Assembly (NCBI RefSeq): GCF_001294335.1
Contig: NZ_LGKG01000079.1
Coordinates: 62,001 to 126,000 of the forward strand
DNA length: 64,000 nucleotides
From: Streptomyces chattanoogensis
GTDB taxonomy: Bacteria; Actinomycetota; Actinomycetes; Streptomycetales; Streptomycetaceae
Direction of reading: 5' to 3'
The position numbers and the translations under genes were made by a program. Below, piece after piece: positions 51,068 through 60,159 of the stretch. How positions within the stretch are numbered: position 1 is the first letter of the stretch; the number at the start of each line of letters is the position of its first letter. Under the pieces are notes generated by a model that searched no databases, had not been told where the DNA came from, and saw only the letters and a program-made list of their open reading frames with translations.

Positions 51068-53062
51068 ATGCGACAGGTGGTCCTACCCGGTCCCGGCCGG
51101 TGCGAGGTCGTCGAGCAGATCGAGCCGCCGGAGAGCCCCGGACACGTCGTGGTCGATGTCCACGTGAGCGTGCTGTCACCCGGCACCGAGCGTGCCATCC
51201 TGCTGGACCGTCCGACCGCCGGTTCCCGATTCCCGGAACACCCCGGTTACATGGCCGTCGGTGCGCTGCGCAGCGGCCCGGGACTTCCCGCAGGTACCCG
51301 GGTGGCGGTGCGCCGGGCCCGCCACGCCGACGTCGCCGTCGTACCCGCACGCTACGTGCGGGCGGTGCCCGACCGCGTCCCACCGGCCGACGCCGCAGTC
51401 TGGCAACTCGCGCTCACCGCCCTGCACGGCCTCGAAACCGGAGGTCAGCGTGCAGACGAGCCGGTGACGGTGGTCGGCCAGGGGCTGCTCGGCGTCATCA
51501 CCCGCCGCCTGGCAGCGGCCCGCGGCGCGTCGCGGGTGAGGGCGGTCGCCGCATCCACCGCCAAGGCGTGGACCTCCCGCGCGGAACCCGCCACCGTGTT
51601 CGAGGAAGCCGGACGGCTCGACGGCGGCACCCCGCTCGTCGTCGACGCCACCGACAGCGGCCCCGGCCTGGCCGTCGCCATCGCCGCGGCCGCGGACGGC
51701 GGCCGGGTGGTACTGCTCGGATCACCGCGCGCCGACGAGGCCGACGTCCCGCTGCAACAGCTCCACGACCGTCTGATCGACCTGCGCGGCGCCCACGTCT
51801 CCCAGCTGACCGAGGCCGACGAGGAACGACTCAGCGACCAGTTCTTCGCCCTGCTGGAGCAGCGCCGCTTCACCATCAGGGACGTCCTGTCCGACTACCC
51901 GGCGCACAAGGCACCGGAGGTCTACCGGCGCCTCGCCGGCGATCGTGCTTTCGTCAGCGCCGCGCTGCACTGGAACACCCCGCGCCCCGCCCCGGCCCGG
52001 CCCGCCCTCGCCGCACGCCCGATGCGGTTCGGCCTGATCGGCTGCGGCGACATCGGCATCGAGGACGCCAAGGCGCTCGCCGCCGCGGACGAGGCCGAGC
52101 TGACCGCCTGCCATGACCCCGTCGCGGAGCTGGCCCAGGAGACCGCCGCCCGGTTCGGCGGCCGGCGGGAGCCATCGGTCGCGGCCCTGCTGACGAGCAC
52201 CGACGTCGACGCGGTCGTCATCGCCACCCCGCACGACACCCACGAGCCGCTGTTCAGGGAGGCACTGGCCGCGGGCAAACACGTCCTCCTGGAGAAGCCG
52301 GTCGCCCAAGACCTGGCCTCGGCGCGGCGGATGCTCGAACTCGCGGAGGCCAGCCGGTTGCGCACCGGCGTCCTCTTCCCGACCCGCACCGACCCGAGGT
52401 TCTGCCAGGCCCGCGAGGCCCTCGCCACCGGGGAGATCGGTGCACCGCTCGGCGTCGCCACCACGTACTTCACGGACAAGCCCGCGGCCTACTTCCTCGG
52501 CGGCATCAGCGGCCGCATCTCCACCACCTGGCGTCTGTCGAAGGACCGCGCAGGCGGCGGCTTCCTCATCATGAACCTCATCCACCAAATCGACGCGGTC
52601 CGGGCACTCATGGGACAGGAACCCGACCGCGTCTACGCGGAAACCGCCCCCTCGACGACGGCCGCGGCCCCCGGAATCGAGGACGTGGTCAGCGTCGTCC
52701 TGCGCTTCGGCACCGTCGTCGCCACCCTCATCGGCAGCGCCAGCGTGGTCGGTGGGCAGGGCATGCACACGCGCGTCTGGGGCGAGAAGGGCGAGGTCCG
52801 GTTGACGCCGGACTACTCGCTCACCCACCGTGGAGCCCCCGGCCCGGCGGACAGCTCCGCAGTCGACGCGGCGCCGACCGCGATCGACCTGCGCACCTGG
52901 GCGTTCACCCGTTTCGCGCGTGCGGTCCACGAGAGGACGCCCGTAGATGTGAGCCTGGCCGACGGACTGCGCACCCAGGCGGTGGTCGAGGCCGCGTACA
53001 CCTCCGCCCGGCTCGGCCGCGCCGTCTCCCCGACGCGTCTCCTCGAAGGCGGTGCACCGTGA
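51068..53062 (+). CDS. MDR-Gfo/Idh/MocA fusion oxidoreductase
   Basis: The 664-residue bidomain protein starts with a medium-chain dehydrogenase-like half (residues 1 to about 315; VVDVHVSVLSPGTERAILL, VTVVGQGLLGVITRRLA). SPGTE stands where zinc alcohol dehydrogenases have the catalytic Cys motif GxCGTD. A Gfo/Idh/MocA half follows: RFGLIGCGDIGIEDAKAL, VIATPHDTHEPLF and the catalytic-Lys motif LLEKPVAQD. Such fusions occur in polysaccharide clusters and act on sugars. ATG 51068 is set by GGAGG five bases upstream. The stop overlaps the next start (GTGA). Confidence 0.87.
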   Translation: MRQVVLPGPGRCEVVEQIEPPESPGHVVVDVHVSVLSPGTERAILLDRPTAGSRFPEHPGYMAVGALRSGPGLPAGTRVAVRRARHADVAVVPARYVRAVPDRVPPADAAVWQLALTALHGLETGGQRADEPVTVVGQGLLGVITRRLAAARGASRVRAVAASTAKAWTSRAEPATVFEEAGRLDGGTPLVVDATDSGPGLAVAIAAAADGGRVVLLGSPRADEADVPLQQLHDRLIDLRGAHVSQLTEADEERLSDQFFALLEQRRFTIRDVLSDYPAHKAPEVYRRLAGDRAFVSAALHWNTPRPAPARPALAARPMRFGLIGCGDIGIEDAKALAAADEAELTACHDPVAELAQETAARFGGRREPSVAALLTSTDVDAVVIATPHDTHEPLFREALAAGKHVLLEKPVAQDLASARRMLELAEASRLRTGVLFPTRTDPRFCQAREALATGEIGAPLGVATTYFTDKPAAYFLGGISGRISTTWRLSKDRAGGGFLIMNLIHQIDAVRALMGQEPDRVYAETAPSTTAAAPGIEDVVSVVLRFGTVVATLIGSASVVGGQGMHTRVWGEKGEVRLTPDYSLTHRGAPGPADSSAVDAAPTAIDLRTWAFTRFARAVHERTPVDVSLADGLRTQAVVEAAYTSARLGRAVSPTRLLEGGAP

Positions 53063-53601
53063 GTACCTGGCAACGCATCCGGGGCACTTCCGACGGTCGC
53101 CCGACGCCCGGGGACCTGGTGTGGTTCGCCGACGACCCCGCAGCCGACGAGACCTGGGGGCACGGGTACCCCATCCCAGGCGCCGAGGAACGAGCCGCGC
53201 ACGCCTGGGCCGCCACCGCCCGCACGGCAGCGGAAGCCGCCGGTCAGCAAGACGTCCAGGTGGTGGGTGCAGGCGCCCTCGCCCGCCTGGTCCGACTCGC
53301 TCTGCCTGACGACACGGACACCGGCTCCCTCCCGCAGCCGGGCGCCGTCATCGAGACAACCGGCACCACCGCGGGCATCAAAAGCGCGCTGGCCACTGTC
53401 CGCCCTGGTGGACTCGTCCTCCTCGCCGCCCGCCCACTGCAGACATCGACCCCCCTGCCCACCTACCACGGCATCCACCTGCCAGGCATTCGCGTGCTGC
53501 CTGTTCCCTGGTGCGACGGCGTTGACGACGCACCGCAAAACCTGGTGGCGTGCTTCCTTCGCTCCGTCACCCGGCTGAGCGGCCGCCGAGGCAGCGGGTG
53601 A
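53059..53601 (+). CDS. Partial MDR/Rossmann-type protein, 180 aa
   Basis: The protein begins MSTWQRIRGTSDGRPTPGDL and has a nucleotide-binding-like VQVVGAGALARLVRLAL followed by AVIETTGTTAGIKSALATVR and PGGLVLLAARPLQ. These are the C-terminal Rossmann half of a medium-chain dehydrogenase without its catalytic half. It overlaps the fusion gene by 4 bases, so it may be a companion subunit of that enzyme, or a degenerate copy. The loop GAGALARL departs from the usual GxGxxG. Confidence 0.65.
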   Translation: MSTWQRIRGTSDGRPTPGDLVWFADDPAADETWGHGYPIPGAEERAAHAWAATARTAAEAAGQQDVQVVGAGALARLVRLALPDDTDTGSLPQPGAVIETTGTTAGIKSALATVRPGGLVLLAARPLQTSTPLPTYHGIHLPGIRVLPVPWCDGVDDAPQNLVACFLRSVTRLSGRRGSG

Positions 53602-53865
53602 CGTCCTGGGCGGGCATCGCCATGGTGGGGGCCGGGGTTGTCGGGTTCGGTGCTCGGGCGGCGGGGGTGGCTCCTTTCCGGGGAGCCCCGCCGCCCGAGA
53701 CCGGTCCGGCCATCGCAGCACTGTCGGTGGGCGCCGTATGGGATGAGATCGACGCGGTGGACCGGGGCGCCATACCGGGCCATCCCGACTGGCCTGAACC
53801 GGCCTGTGCCGCCTGTAGTTCAGGTGCCCGCCTCCGCCGCCTGTACCGTGCGAGGCCCCGGCCTG

Positions 53866-54495
53866 CTACTCCAGCAGCGTTTGGTGTCTGTGGTGGTCCG
53901 CGTGCAGCCGTCCGGCCCGATGACGTCGCAGCCAGTAGTGCCCGGCCACCACCGCGAGCAGTGGCCCCCAGGCCACCAGCGGCAGATAGCAGACGGTCAT
54001 GATCCAGTACCCGATGCCGTGCGGTGAGTCCGGTTGGCCCATGGTGTCCGGGTCGTTCCAGCCGAATGCGCCCATCCCGCAGAGAACGGTGAGTGCGGTC
54101 GCCCCCATCCCGGCCGGAATGACGGCCACCGCCGTCGGTATGCGCCGGTCGCCGATGAGGGGGATCCAGCGGGGGAAGACCTCGCCCCAGCGCTGGACCA
54201 GACCGAGCGCCAGCAGCCCGAGGCCATCGGCGAACAGGGTCAGGGCGATCATGTAGAGCGAGAACCAGCTGCCGAAGGTGACCGTGGCCATCGCTCCGTC
54301 ACCGGTGAAGCCGACCGGGATGCCCAGCGCCGCCGCGATCCGCCACAGGCCGCTGGGCAGCGGGGTGAGCGCGGTGAGGCGCGCGAGCCGGACCACCCAG
54401 CGGGGCGGAACCGCTGTCGCCGTGCTCGCCGGGCTCGTCGTTCGCGCCACGGTCGCCGTGTTCGCGTGGGTCGCCGTGGTTGTCGTGGAGGTCAT
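53866..54495 (-). CDS. Integral membrane protein, four helices
   Basis: The 209-residue protein has a Thr/Ala-rich N-terminus followed by four hydrophobic segments (around SLYMIALTLFADGLGLLALG, VAVIPAGMGATALTVLCGMG, YWIMTVCYLPLVAWGPLLAV, plus a first near LTALTPLPSGLWRIAAALGI) and a His/Arg-rich C-terminal tail. It has no known family. The start overlaps the stop of the secreted protein upstream (ATGA), making a two-gene operon divergent from a histidine kinase, whose regulon probably includes it. Confidence 0.7.
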   Translation of the reverse strand: MTSTTTTATHANTATVARTTSPASTATAVPPRWVVRLARLTALTPLPSGLWRIAAALGIPVGFTGDGAMATVTFGSWFSLYMIALTLFADGLGLLALGLVQRWGEVFPRWIPLIGDRRIPTAVAVIPAGMGATALTVLCGMGAFGWNDPDTMGQPDSPHGIGYWIMTVCYLPLVAWGPLLAVVAGHYWLRRHRAGRLHADHHRHQTLLE

Positions 54496-55094
54496 CGCTC
54501 GCGCTCCGCACCGGGGGTGGGCGGGAGGACGTGCCGCACCGTGAAGTCGCCGCTCTTGACGGTCTCGTACGGCGCTGCGCTCAGGCACTGAGGCACGTTC
54601 ATCTTCGGGATGTCGTCGACCGCCCAGCTGTAGCCGAGCCGGTCGTGCGTGCCGTTGTCGTACACGGTGAAGCCGACCCGCTTGCCGATGACCCGGCCGT
54701 CGTGGTGGTCGGAGCGCGTGATGATCCCGGTGGCGGTGGCGACCGGGCCGCCGGTCAGAAGGCAGTCGATCCGGCCTTCGAAGGTGGCGCCTCGCGTGCC
54801 GTCGGGGGAGTGGTGGCTGAAGCGGAAGGTGCCGCGCGAGGTGCCGCCAGGCAGGTTGGCGGGGGCGAAGCCGTGGGCATCGAAGGAGAAGGTCACACGA
54901 TCGCCGTTCTTTCCCCGGTCCATCGTGGCGGAGCCGGTGAGGCTGGACTCCTTGACCTTCTCCTTCGCCTTCTCGGGCTTTGTGGACTCCATGGTGGGGG
55001 TGCCGGCGGTGGCGGTCCCCGCGAGCAGTCCGAGCGTCACCGCCGTGGCGAGCACGCCACTCACCGTCGTCCTTGTCGTCCTTACGTATCGCAT
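54492..55094 (-). CDS. Secreted hypothetical protein
   Basis: The 200-residue protein has a Sec signal peptide (RTTRTTVSGVLATAVTLGLL, then AGTATAG cleavage region), a Lys/Glu-rich linker (EKAKEKVKESS) and a beta-rich domain (DRVTFSFDAHGFAPANLPGG, GTFRFSHHSPDG, ATGIITRSDHHDGRVIGKRV). Function is unknown; the pattern fits a small extracytoplasmic beta-barrel or lipocalin-like protein. It is translationally coupled to the membrane protein downstream and divergent from a two-component system. Confidence 0.7.
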   Translation of the reverse strand: MRYVRTTRTTVSGVLATAVTLGLLAGTATAGTPTMESTKPEKAKEKVKESSLTGSATMDRGKNGDRVTFSFDAHGFAPANLPGGTSRGTFRFSHHSPDGTRGATFEGRIDCLLTGGPVATATGIITRSDHHDGRVIGKRVGFTVYDNGTHDRLGYSWAVDDIPKMNVPQCLSAAPYETVKSGDFTVRHVLPPTPGAERER

Positions 55095-55316
55095 GCTGAA
55101 CGTCCCTTTTTCTGGCGCCTGTTGGGTGTGTGGCCTCGTTGACGTGATCAGCCTCCCCGGCGTGTGGGGCCGCGGCCATCGGCCGACCGGCAGATCCCTG
55201 GGCGTACGGAAGGTCCTGCCTCTGCCGATCGGCAGAGGCAGCACCCGCAACCTGGTCCATAAGCTGGACCTCGGCGGACCGGCCGGACCTGGTCGGACTT
55301 GGGGAGGGGGCGGGCA

Positions 55317-56366
55317 ATGAGACGTGGCCCTGTGGCTGTGGCTGTGGCTGTGGCGGTGCGTGCGTGGGCGGGGCGGGCGGCCGGGCTCGCCGCGGCCGTA
55401 CTGATCGCCGTCACCTTCGGATGGGCCCCGGGCGCCACGCAGGACGAGTCCGGTCCGCTCTTCGCCGCGGCGACGGCGCTCGTGGTGCTGCAGGCGGCCG
55501 CGTTCCGGTGGGCGCCGCGCCGGGAGGCGGCCGTGGGCATCGGCCTTGCGGCGGTGGCGCTCACACTGTGGCCCCAGCCGCTGGTGCCGGCCGCGTCGCT
55601 CTACGAGCGGGTCGGCATGGGCGCCTTCTGGTTCCTGCCCACCCTGGGGGCGGCCGTCGTGGGTGGATACCCCCGGCTGATGGAGCGCCGCAGGAACCAG
55701 GCCGTCCGCGCAGCACGCCACAGCCAGCAGCTCGAACTCGCCCACGACCTCCACGACTTCGTCGCCCACGACATCAGCGGCATCGTGGCGCAGGCCCAGG
55801 CCGCCCGCTTCGTGGCCGGACAGAATCCGGAGGCGGTGGTTGGGGCGCTGGAGCGGATCGAGCGGGCTGGTCTCGCGGCGCTGGCCTCGATCGACCGTAC
55901 GGTCCACCTGCTGCGGGAGCCGGGCCACGAGACCAACTGCGCGTCCCTCCCGGGTGCGGACCAACTCGCCGAACTCGTCCGGCGGTTCGACGAGAGCGGC
56001 CGCACTCGGGCCCGTATCGACATCGCCCCCGGAGTGGAGACCGCCCTGTCCCGCGAGATCGCCGCCACGGTCCACCGCGTCGTGACGGAGGCACTGACGA
56101 ACGTCCGCCGCCACGCCCCCGACGCAGCCGGCGTCGAGGTGGCCCTCACGCTCGCGGACAAGGCCGTCCGGCTGACCGTCACCAATGACACCGGCCGCGG
56201 CCATGCCCGTACGCGCGAGCACGGTGGGACCGGCGGGATCGGAGGGACGGGTCTTCTCGCCCTTACCGAACGCGTCCGCGCCATGAACGGAACCCTCCAC
56301 ACCACCCGACGCGACGGCACCTGGCGCCTCACCGCCACCCTCCCCGCCACTGGAGACACGGCATGA
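55317..56366 (+). CDS. NarL-type sensor histidine kinase
   Basis: The 349-residue protein has about four N-terminal membrane helices (AAGLAAAVLIAVTFGWA, LFAAATALVVLQAAAFRW, VGIGLAAVALTLWP, GAFWFLPTLGAAVVGGY). A HisKA_3 box follows, with phospho-His146 in LELAHDLHDFVAHDISGIVA. The HATPase domain shows VVTEALTNVRRHAPDA and GTGGIGGTGLLALTERV. Codons 6-14 arise from a CTGTGG hexamer repeat encoding alternating Val/Ala. It overlaps the response regulator by 4 bases. The ATG at 55317 has GGGGAGGGGG upstream. Confidence 0.87.
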   Translation: MRRGPVAVAVAVAVRAWAGRAAGLAAAVLIAVTFGWAPGATQDESGPLFAAATALVVLQAAAFRWAPRREAAVGIGLAAVALTLWPQPLVPAASLYERVGMGAFWFLPTLGAAVVGGYPRLMERRRNQAVRAARHSQQLELAHDLHDFVAHDISGIVAQAQAARFVAGQNPEAVVGALERIERAGLAALASIDRTVHLLREPGHETNCASLPGADQLAELVRRFDESGRTRARIDIAPGVETALSREIAATVHRVVTEALTNVRRHAPDAAGVEVALTLADKAVRLTVTNDTGRGHARTREHGGTGGIGGTGLLALTERVRAMNGTLHTTRRDGTWRLTATLPATGDTA

Positions 56367-57016
56367 CGACGACCCGCATCCTGATCGCCGACGACCAGGA
56401 GGACATCCGCAACGGCTTCCGGCTGATTCTCGACTCACAGCCGGACATGACCGTGGTCGGCGAGGCCGCCGACGGCGCCACCGCCGTCGGCCTCGCCCGT
56501 ACGCTACGCCCCGACGTGGTGCTCGCCGACATCCGGATGCCGCGCCTCGACGGCCTGGAGGTCACCCGCCAACTCGCCGCCAGCACCCGGGTCGTGGTCG
56601 TCACCACCTTCGACCTCGACGACTACGTACACACTGCACTGCGCCACGGCGCCTGCGGCTTCCTGCTGAAGCGCTCGGGCCCCACGCTGTTGATCGAGGC
56701 GGTACGGGCGGCGATGGCCGGCGACACCCTGATCAGCCCCCAGATCACCGTCCGCCTCCTGCGACACCTCACCCCACCGGTCGCAGCCGCCCCTGCCCCC
56801 GATCCGCTGACGACCCGGGAACGGGAGATCGCCCGCCTGGTCGCACAGGGCCTGACGAATGCGGAGATCGCGGCACGGTTGGTCGTCACGGCCGGCACGG
56901 TGAAGACCCATCTCGCCAATATCCAAGGGAAATTGGATGCCCGGAACCGGGTCGGGATCGCCGCCTGGGCATGGGAGTCGGGCCTGGCGACACCTGGCGC
57001 GGCACAGACCCCATGA
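56363..57016 (+). CDS. NarL/LuxR-type response regulator
   Basis: The 217-residue protein has a receiver domain with the acidic pair in RILIADDQED and phospho-acceptor Asp56 in VVLADIRMPRLDG. The C-terminal LuxR helix-turn-helix is at about 150-205 (LTTREREIARLVAQGL, TNAEIAARLVVTAGTVKTHL). It is translated with the upstream kinase (overlap ATGA). The most likely targets are the divergent secreted and membrane genes. The signal is unknown. Confidence 0.9.
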   Translation: MTTTRILIADDQEDIRNGFRLILDSQPDMTVVGEAADGATAVGLARTLRPDVVLADIRMPRLDGLEVTRQLAASTRVVVVTTFDLDDYVHTALRHGACGFLLKRSGPTLLIEAVRAAMAGDTLISPQITVRLLRHLTPPVAAAPAPDPLTTREREIARLVAQGLTNAEIAARLVVTAGTVKTHLANIQGKLDARNRVGIAAWAWESGLATPGAAQTP

Positions 57017-57209
57017 CACGTCTGACGCCGCGCACCGAGAGCCCGACCGCCCGGTGGGCTCAGAAAAGCCACTCCGAACAGGACTGATACAACCGAAATG
57101 CTGCTGGAGTACTACTGACGCAGGTCACCAGGCGCTCGTTTACCCGACGCGGTCAGGTCGGTGCGGGCGCGGAGGCGGCGCAGCATGCGCGGGTCTTCGA
57201 AACCGACGG

Positions 57210-57476
57210 AGCGGGCGGCGGGAGGAACCCACCGCCGCCTTCGACAAGGCCGACGACGAACACCGCTTCGTGGGCGGATGGGACGTGATGGGCCTGATAG
57301 CAGGGGCCGGACCGCAGTACTTCGCCTGGCAGTCCTGGAAGCTGGGCTGGATCGATGACAGCCAGGTCATGTGCCGGGCCTCGGCAGGCGGCGACACCGT
57401 GCGCCTGACTGCTGTGGAGTATGTGCCGGCCGATCTGCGCACGGCGCTCCAGGTGGCCTGTTTGCACGCTCAGTGA
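57210..57476 (+). pseudogene. 5'-truncated hypothetical gene
   Basis: A frame in good codon use reads FDKADDEHRFVGGWDVMGLI, AGAGPQYFAWQSWKLGWIDD and ADLRTALQVACLHAQ to stop 57474-57476. It has no plausible start: upstream it turns into an Arg/Gly-rich shadow frame. No family was recognised. It is probably the 3' end of a deleted gene. The rest of 57017-57594 shows nothing clear. Confidence 0.45.
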
Positions 57477-57594
57477 CCCCTCGACCCCCGCGGACCCGAA
57501 GCCTGAGCCCAATGCGGACGCCAGCAGGTAGTGGTCAGGCCACCCCGGGTGCCGTCCCGCGCTGAGCGGTCGGGTCCAGGCACAATATGGCCGC

Positions 57595-58287
57595 ATGACG
57601 CACCACGCAGTGGACTGGTCGCAGCTCAGGCATGCGTACGGACCAGCAGACGACATACCCGGCCTCTTCGCGCGCCTTGCCGGTGGCCAGGAGGACGAGA
57701 AGGTCTGGCACGAACTCTGGTCGGCGCTGTGCCACCAAGGCACCGTGTACGAGGCGAGCTATGCCGCTGTGCCAGTCCTCGCGGACATCGCGACCGGTCG
57801 TGCGCCTGGCGAGCGGAAGCAGGCGGTATGCATGGCGGGCCTGACCGTCGCCGAGGCCGACACGGCCCAGCGTGCCTGTTACGCCTCTCAGATCACCGAG
57901 TTGACGCTGGCAGCCCGCGACTGCCTGCCCGAGGTCCCGGCCGATGAACCGGAGACCTTCGTGTATCTCGCGCAGAGTCTGCTGGCGTTCGAGAACGTGC
58001 CGCTCTGGTCTCAGCGGCTTGAACTGCTTATCGAGGAATTCGAGGCCGAATGCCCCGAGTGCGAGGCGCTCACCTGCATACTTCTGGGTGAGTACGCGGA
58101 CGAGTGCGATACCGAACTGCACCCCGCGAGCCCGGACGAGCTGACCGGCGTTGGCGCCCGCCTCCACACCATGGCGCGTGCCGCCGGCCAGGACCAGGTC
58201 GCTGACTGGGTGCGCCGCCTCTATGGACAGGTGACGTGCTCGGAGTGCGAGACAAGGTTCGTCATCTCCGAGAGTGTCGCCGACTAG
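57595..58287 (+). CDS. Hypothetical protein, HEAT-repeat-like, 230 aa
   Basis: The acidic helical protein begins MTHHAVDWSQLRHAYGPADD and contains KVWHELWSALCHQGTVYEAS and YAAVPVLADIATG. This pattern recurs in HEAT-repeat proteins of actinomycetes that accompany toxins or act as immunity-like proteins. The C-terminus has CECEA- and TCSECETRF-type Cys pairs that could bind zinc. No toxin gene is adjacent. The role is unknown. Confidence 0.55.
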   Translation: MTHHAVDWSQLRHAYGPADDIPGLFARLAGGQEDEKVWHELWSALCHQGTVYEASYAAVPVLADIATGRAPGERKQAVCMAGLTVAEADTAQRACYASQITELTLAARDCLPEVPADEPETFVYLAQSLLAFENVPLWSQRLELLIEEFEAECPECEALTCILLGEYADECDTELHPASPDELTGVGARLHTMARAAGQDQVADWVRRLYGQVTCSECETRFVISESVAD

Positions 58288-58385
58288 ACTTGCATGGAGA
58301 TCATCTGGCGGATCATGTGAAGGTGCCTGCCAGGACTTGTCCGGGCACTCACGTAGGAAGCCAGATGGCCAGGGCTGTTGCGGTA

Positions 58386-58790
58386 GCCGTCATCGCGCCC
58401 TCGCCGGGCAAGGAGATCTTCGCTCACCGGGAGAGCGGTGACACCCTGCACGCCTACGTGGCATTGTCCAGGCCGCAGGACTGGTTTGCCGCCATAGATT
58501 TCACCGGTGCCGCCGCCGCGGCCGCGCGGATTGCGCAGGAGTTCGACGGCTGGGCGCCGGAGCTCACCGCGCTGATCACCGACGCGGACATCGAGCCTGT
58601 TCTGCGCCCTCACTACGCCTTGCCGGCCGCGCACCGGTGGGACCGGGTGGCGGGGGTGACCCTGCTCGGTGACGCCGCCCACCTCGCGGCCCCGAACGGC
58701 GAGGGCGCCAACCTGGCCATGCTCGACGGCGCCGAACTGGGCAAGGCCCTCGCCGCGAATCCCGACGCCATCGAGGCCGCGCTGACTGTT
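58386..58790 (+). pseudogene. TetX-like FAD monooxygenase fragment
   Basis: The frame reads GKEIFAHRESGDTLHAYVAL, WAPELTALITDADIEPVLRP and VTLLGDAAHLAAPNGEGANL, then AMLDGAELGKALA. This is the central-to-C-terminal FAD domain (GD motif and substrate loop) of TetX/PHBH-like monooxygenases. The N-terminal GxGxxG half and the true C-terminus are missing. The 58791-59302 stretch that follows has no gene but is AT-richer. Confidence 0.65.
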
Positions 58791-59184
58791 GTCTGCGGCG
58801 GTCCAGTCAGCTTCGCGTCTCCATCAAGTTCGCCCGAGCTCGCGGAGGCACTCCCAGAGGCGCAGAGCGTGCCATCAACAGGGTGAAGGCACGGCGGGCA
58901 TCGCCGCCAGCTAGGACAAAACGCTCGAATGCTACCTCGCCGGCCTCCGTCTCCGCGCAGCAACCATCTGAATCGACGGCCTTCTGCAAGTCTTTGATCA
59001 CAGTGGAAGCCACCCTGGAAATACCGCACAGTAACCGATACCAAATCGGGCGCTAAGCCGCCGTGTTGATTACCGAGCGTGGGTAGTCGATTCGGCGGCG
59101 TAATGCCTTTTCTTGTCCTACTCCCCGGTAGGGCAAGGGTGTTGATGGAGCGTCATTGCCCAAAGGGCTTCAAGTGTTGTAAGA

Positions 59185-59203
59185 ATTCCCTACCTCAGGG
59201 AAT
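59185..59203. promoter_or_regulatory. Inverted repeat upstream of secreted-protease operon
   Basis: ATTCCCT-ACCTC-AGGGAAT has perfect 7-bp arms, about 100 bases before the protease start and in an AT-richer gap. It may be an operator or a leader hairpin. Confidence 0.5.
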
Positions 59204-59302
59204 GGGCGTGCGCTCCCCCGACTTCGTATCGCATTCAACTTCGAAGGCTGTGAAGGCGCTCGTGGCATGCCCTGGGTATCCCCCACACGAAAGATTTGAG
59301 AT

Positions 59303-60148
59303 ATGCGCTTTCGCCGAGTCTTGACACTGAGGAGAGCCTTAGCGGCAGCCGCGGCAGCCGTGGTCGCTGCCGGACTCCTCCTCACTGTCGGGAGCTTCGC
59401 CCAGGCGGGCTCCACCACCGGAACCATCACCGATGGCCGGGGCAACTACAGGACCATCAACAAACGCCAGGCGCCCAACCTTTCCGCTCAGGTCGTGGGA
59501 AAAGCCCACGCCGGCAGCACGGTCTCCATGACCTGCCAGGTGCAGGGTGACACCGTCGAAGGCGACTCCCGCTGGATCTGGTCCGGCTCGGGATCCTTCT
59601 ACATAGCCCACGCGTTCATCAAGGAAAACACCGACCGCCTGCCGGACTGCTCCTCGTCCGCCGGCGGACGGGTCACCCTCAACATCTCCATGCAGAAGCA
59701 GATTCAGGACCAGTGGTGCTGGGATGCCTCCGGCCTGACCATTGCCAAGTACTGGGGATACCGCCAGTACAGCCAGGACGACTTCTGCCGACTCGCCGCC
59801 CAGAACGGCGACCTCAGCTGCGACAACCAGCCCGCCACGCTCGACGACATGGCCAACGCCTGGGCCGGCATGGGCTTCTCCGGCACCGGAAACGGCCTGT
59901 CCCGCAACGCGTCCTTCTCGGAGACCGGAAACGAGATCAGCGGCGGTCGGCCATTCGCCGCACGTATCGGATGGACTTCCGGCGGCGGCCACATGAATGT
60001 CATCTACGGGTACGACCGATCGTCAGGCACCATCGCGGTCGGCGACCCCTGGCCCTCCACCCAGACCTACACCTGGTGGAATTACGACGACTACGTCAAC
60101 AACTCGTCGTTCCAGTGGACCCATTCCCGTATCGGCATTCACAAGTAG
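59303..60148 (+). CDS. Secreted papain-like cysteine protease with SH3-like N-domain
   Basis: The 281-residue protein has a Sec signal peptide (RALAAAAAAVVAAGLLLTVG, AQA cleavage), then a bacterial SH3-like region (residues about 40-110). The papain-like domain has catalytic Cys in IQDQWCWDASGLTIAKYWG and His in TSGGGHMNVIYGYD, with Asp/Asn in GDPWPST. It resembles the C39_2/C70 (AvrRpt2-like) group. It probably cleaves peptides or wall peptides outside the cell. It is followed at 12 bases by a second secreted protein in one operon. Confidence 0.75.
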   Translation: MRFRRVLTLRRALAAAAAAVVAAGLLLTVGSFAQAGSTTGTITDGRGNYRTINKRQAPNLSAQVVGKAHAGSTVSMTCQVQGDTVEGDSRWIWSGSGSFYIAHAFIKENTDRLPDCSSSAGGRVTLNISMQKQIQDQWCWDASGLTIAKYWGYRQYSQDDFCRLAAQNGDLSCDNQPATLDDMANAWAGMGFSGTGNGLSRNASFSETGNEISGGRPFAARIGWTSGGGHMNVIYGYDRSSGTIAVGDPWPSTQTYTWWNYDDYVNNSSFQWTHSRIGIHK

Positions 60149-60159
60149 GACGGGCAGCA

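Noticed and set aside
53598..53860. Possible short gene starting GTG 53598 (TSWAGIAMVGAGVVGFGARA) overlapping the previous stop
   Set aside because: It begins like a dinucleotide-binding fold but degenerates after about 60 codons and runs into the opposite-strand membrane protein; no family match.
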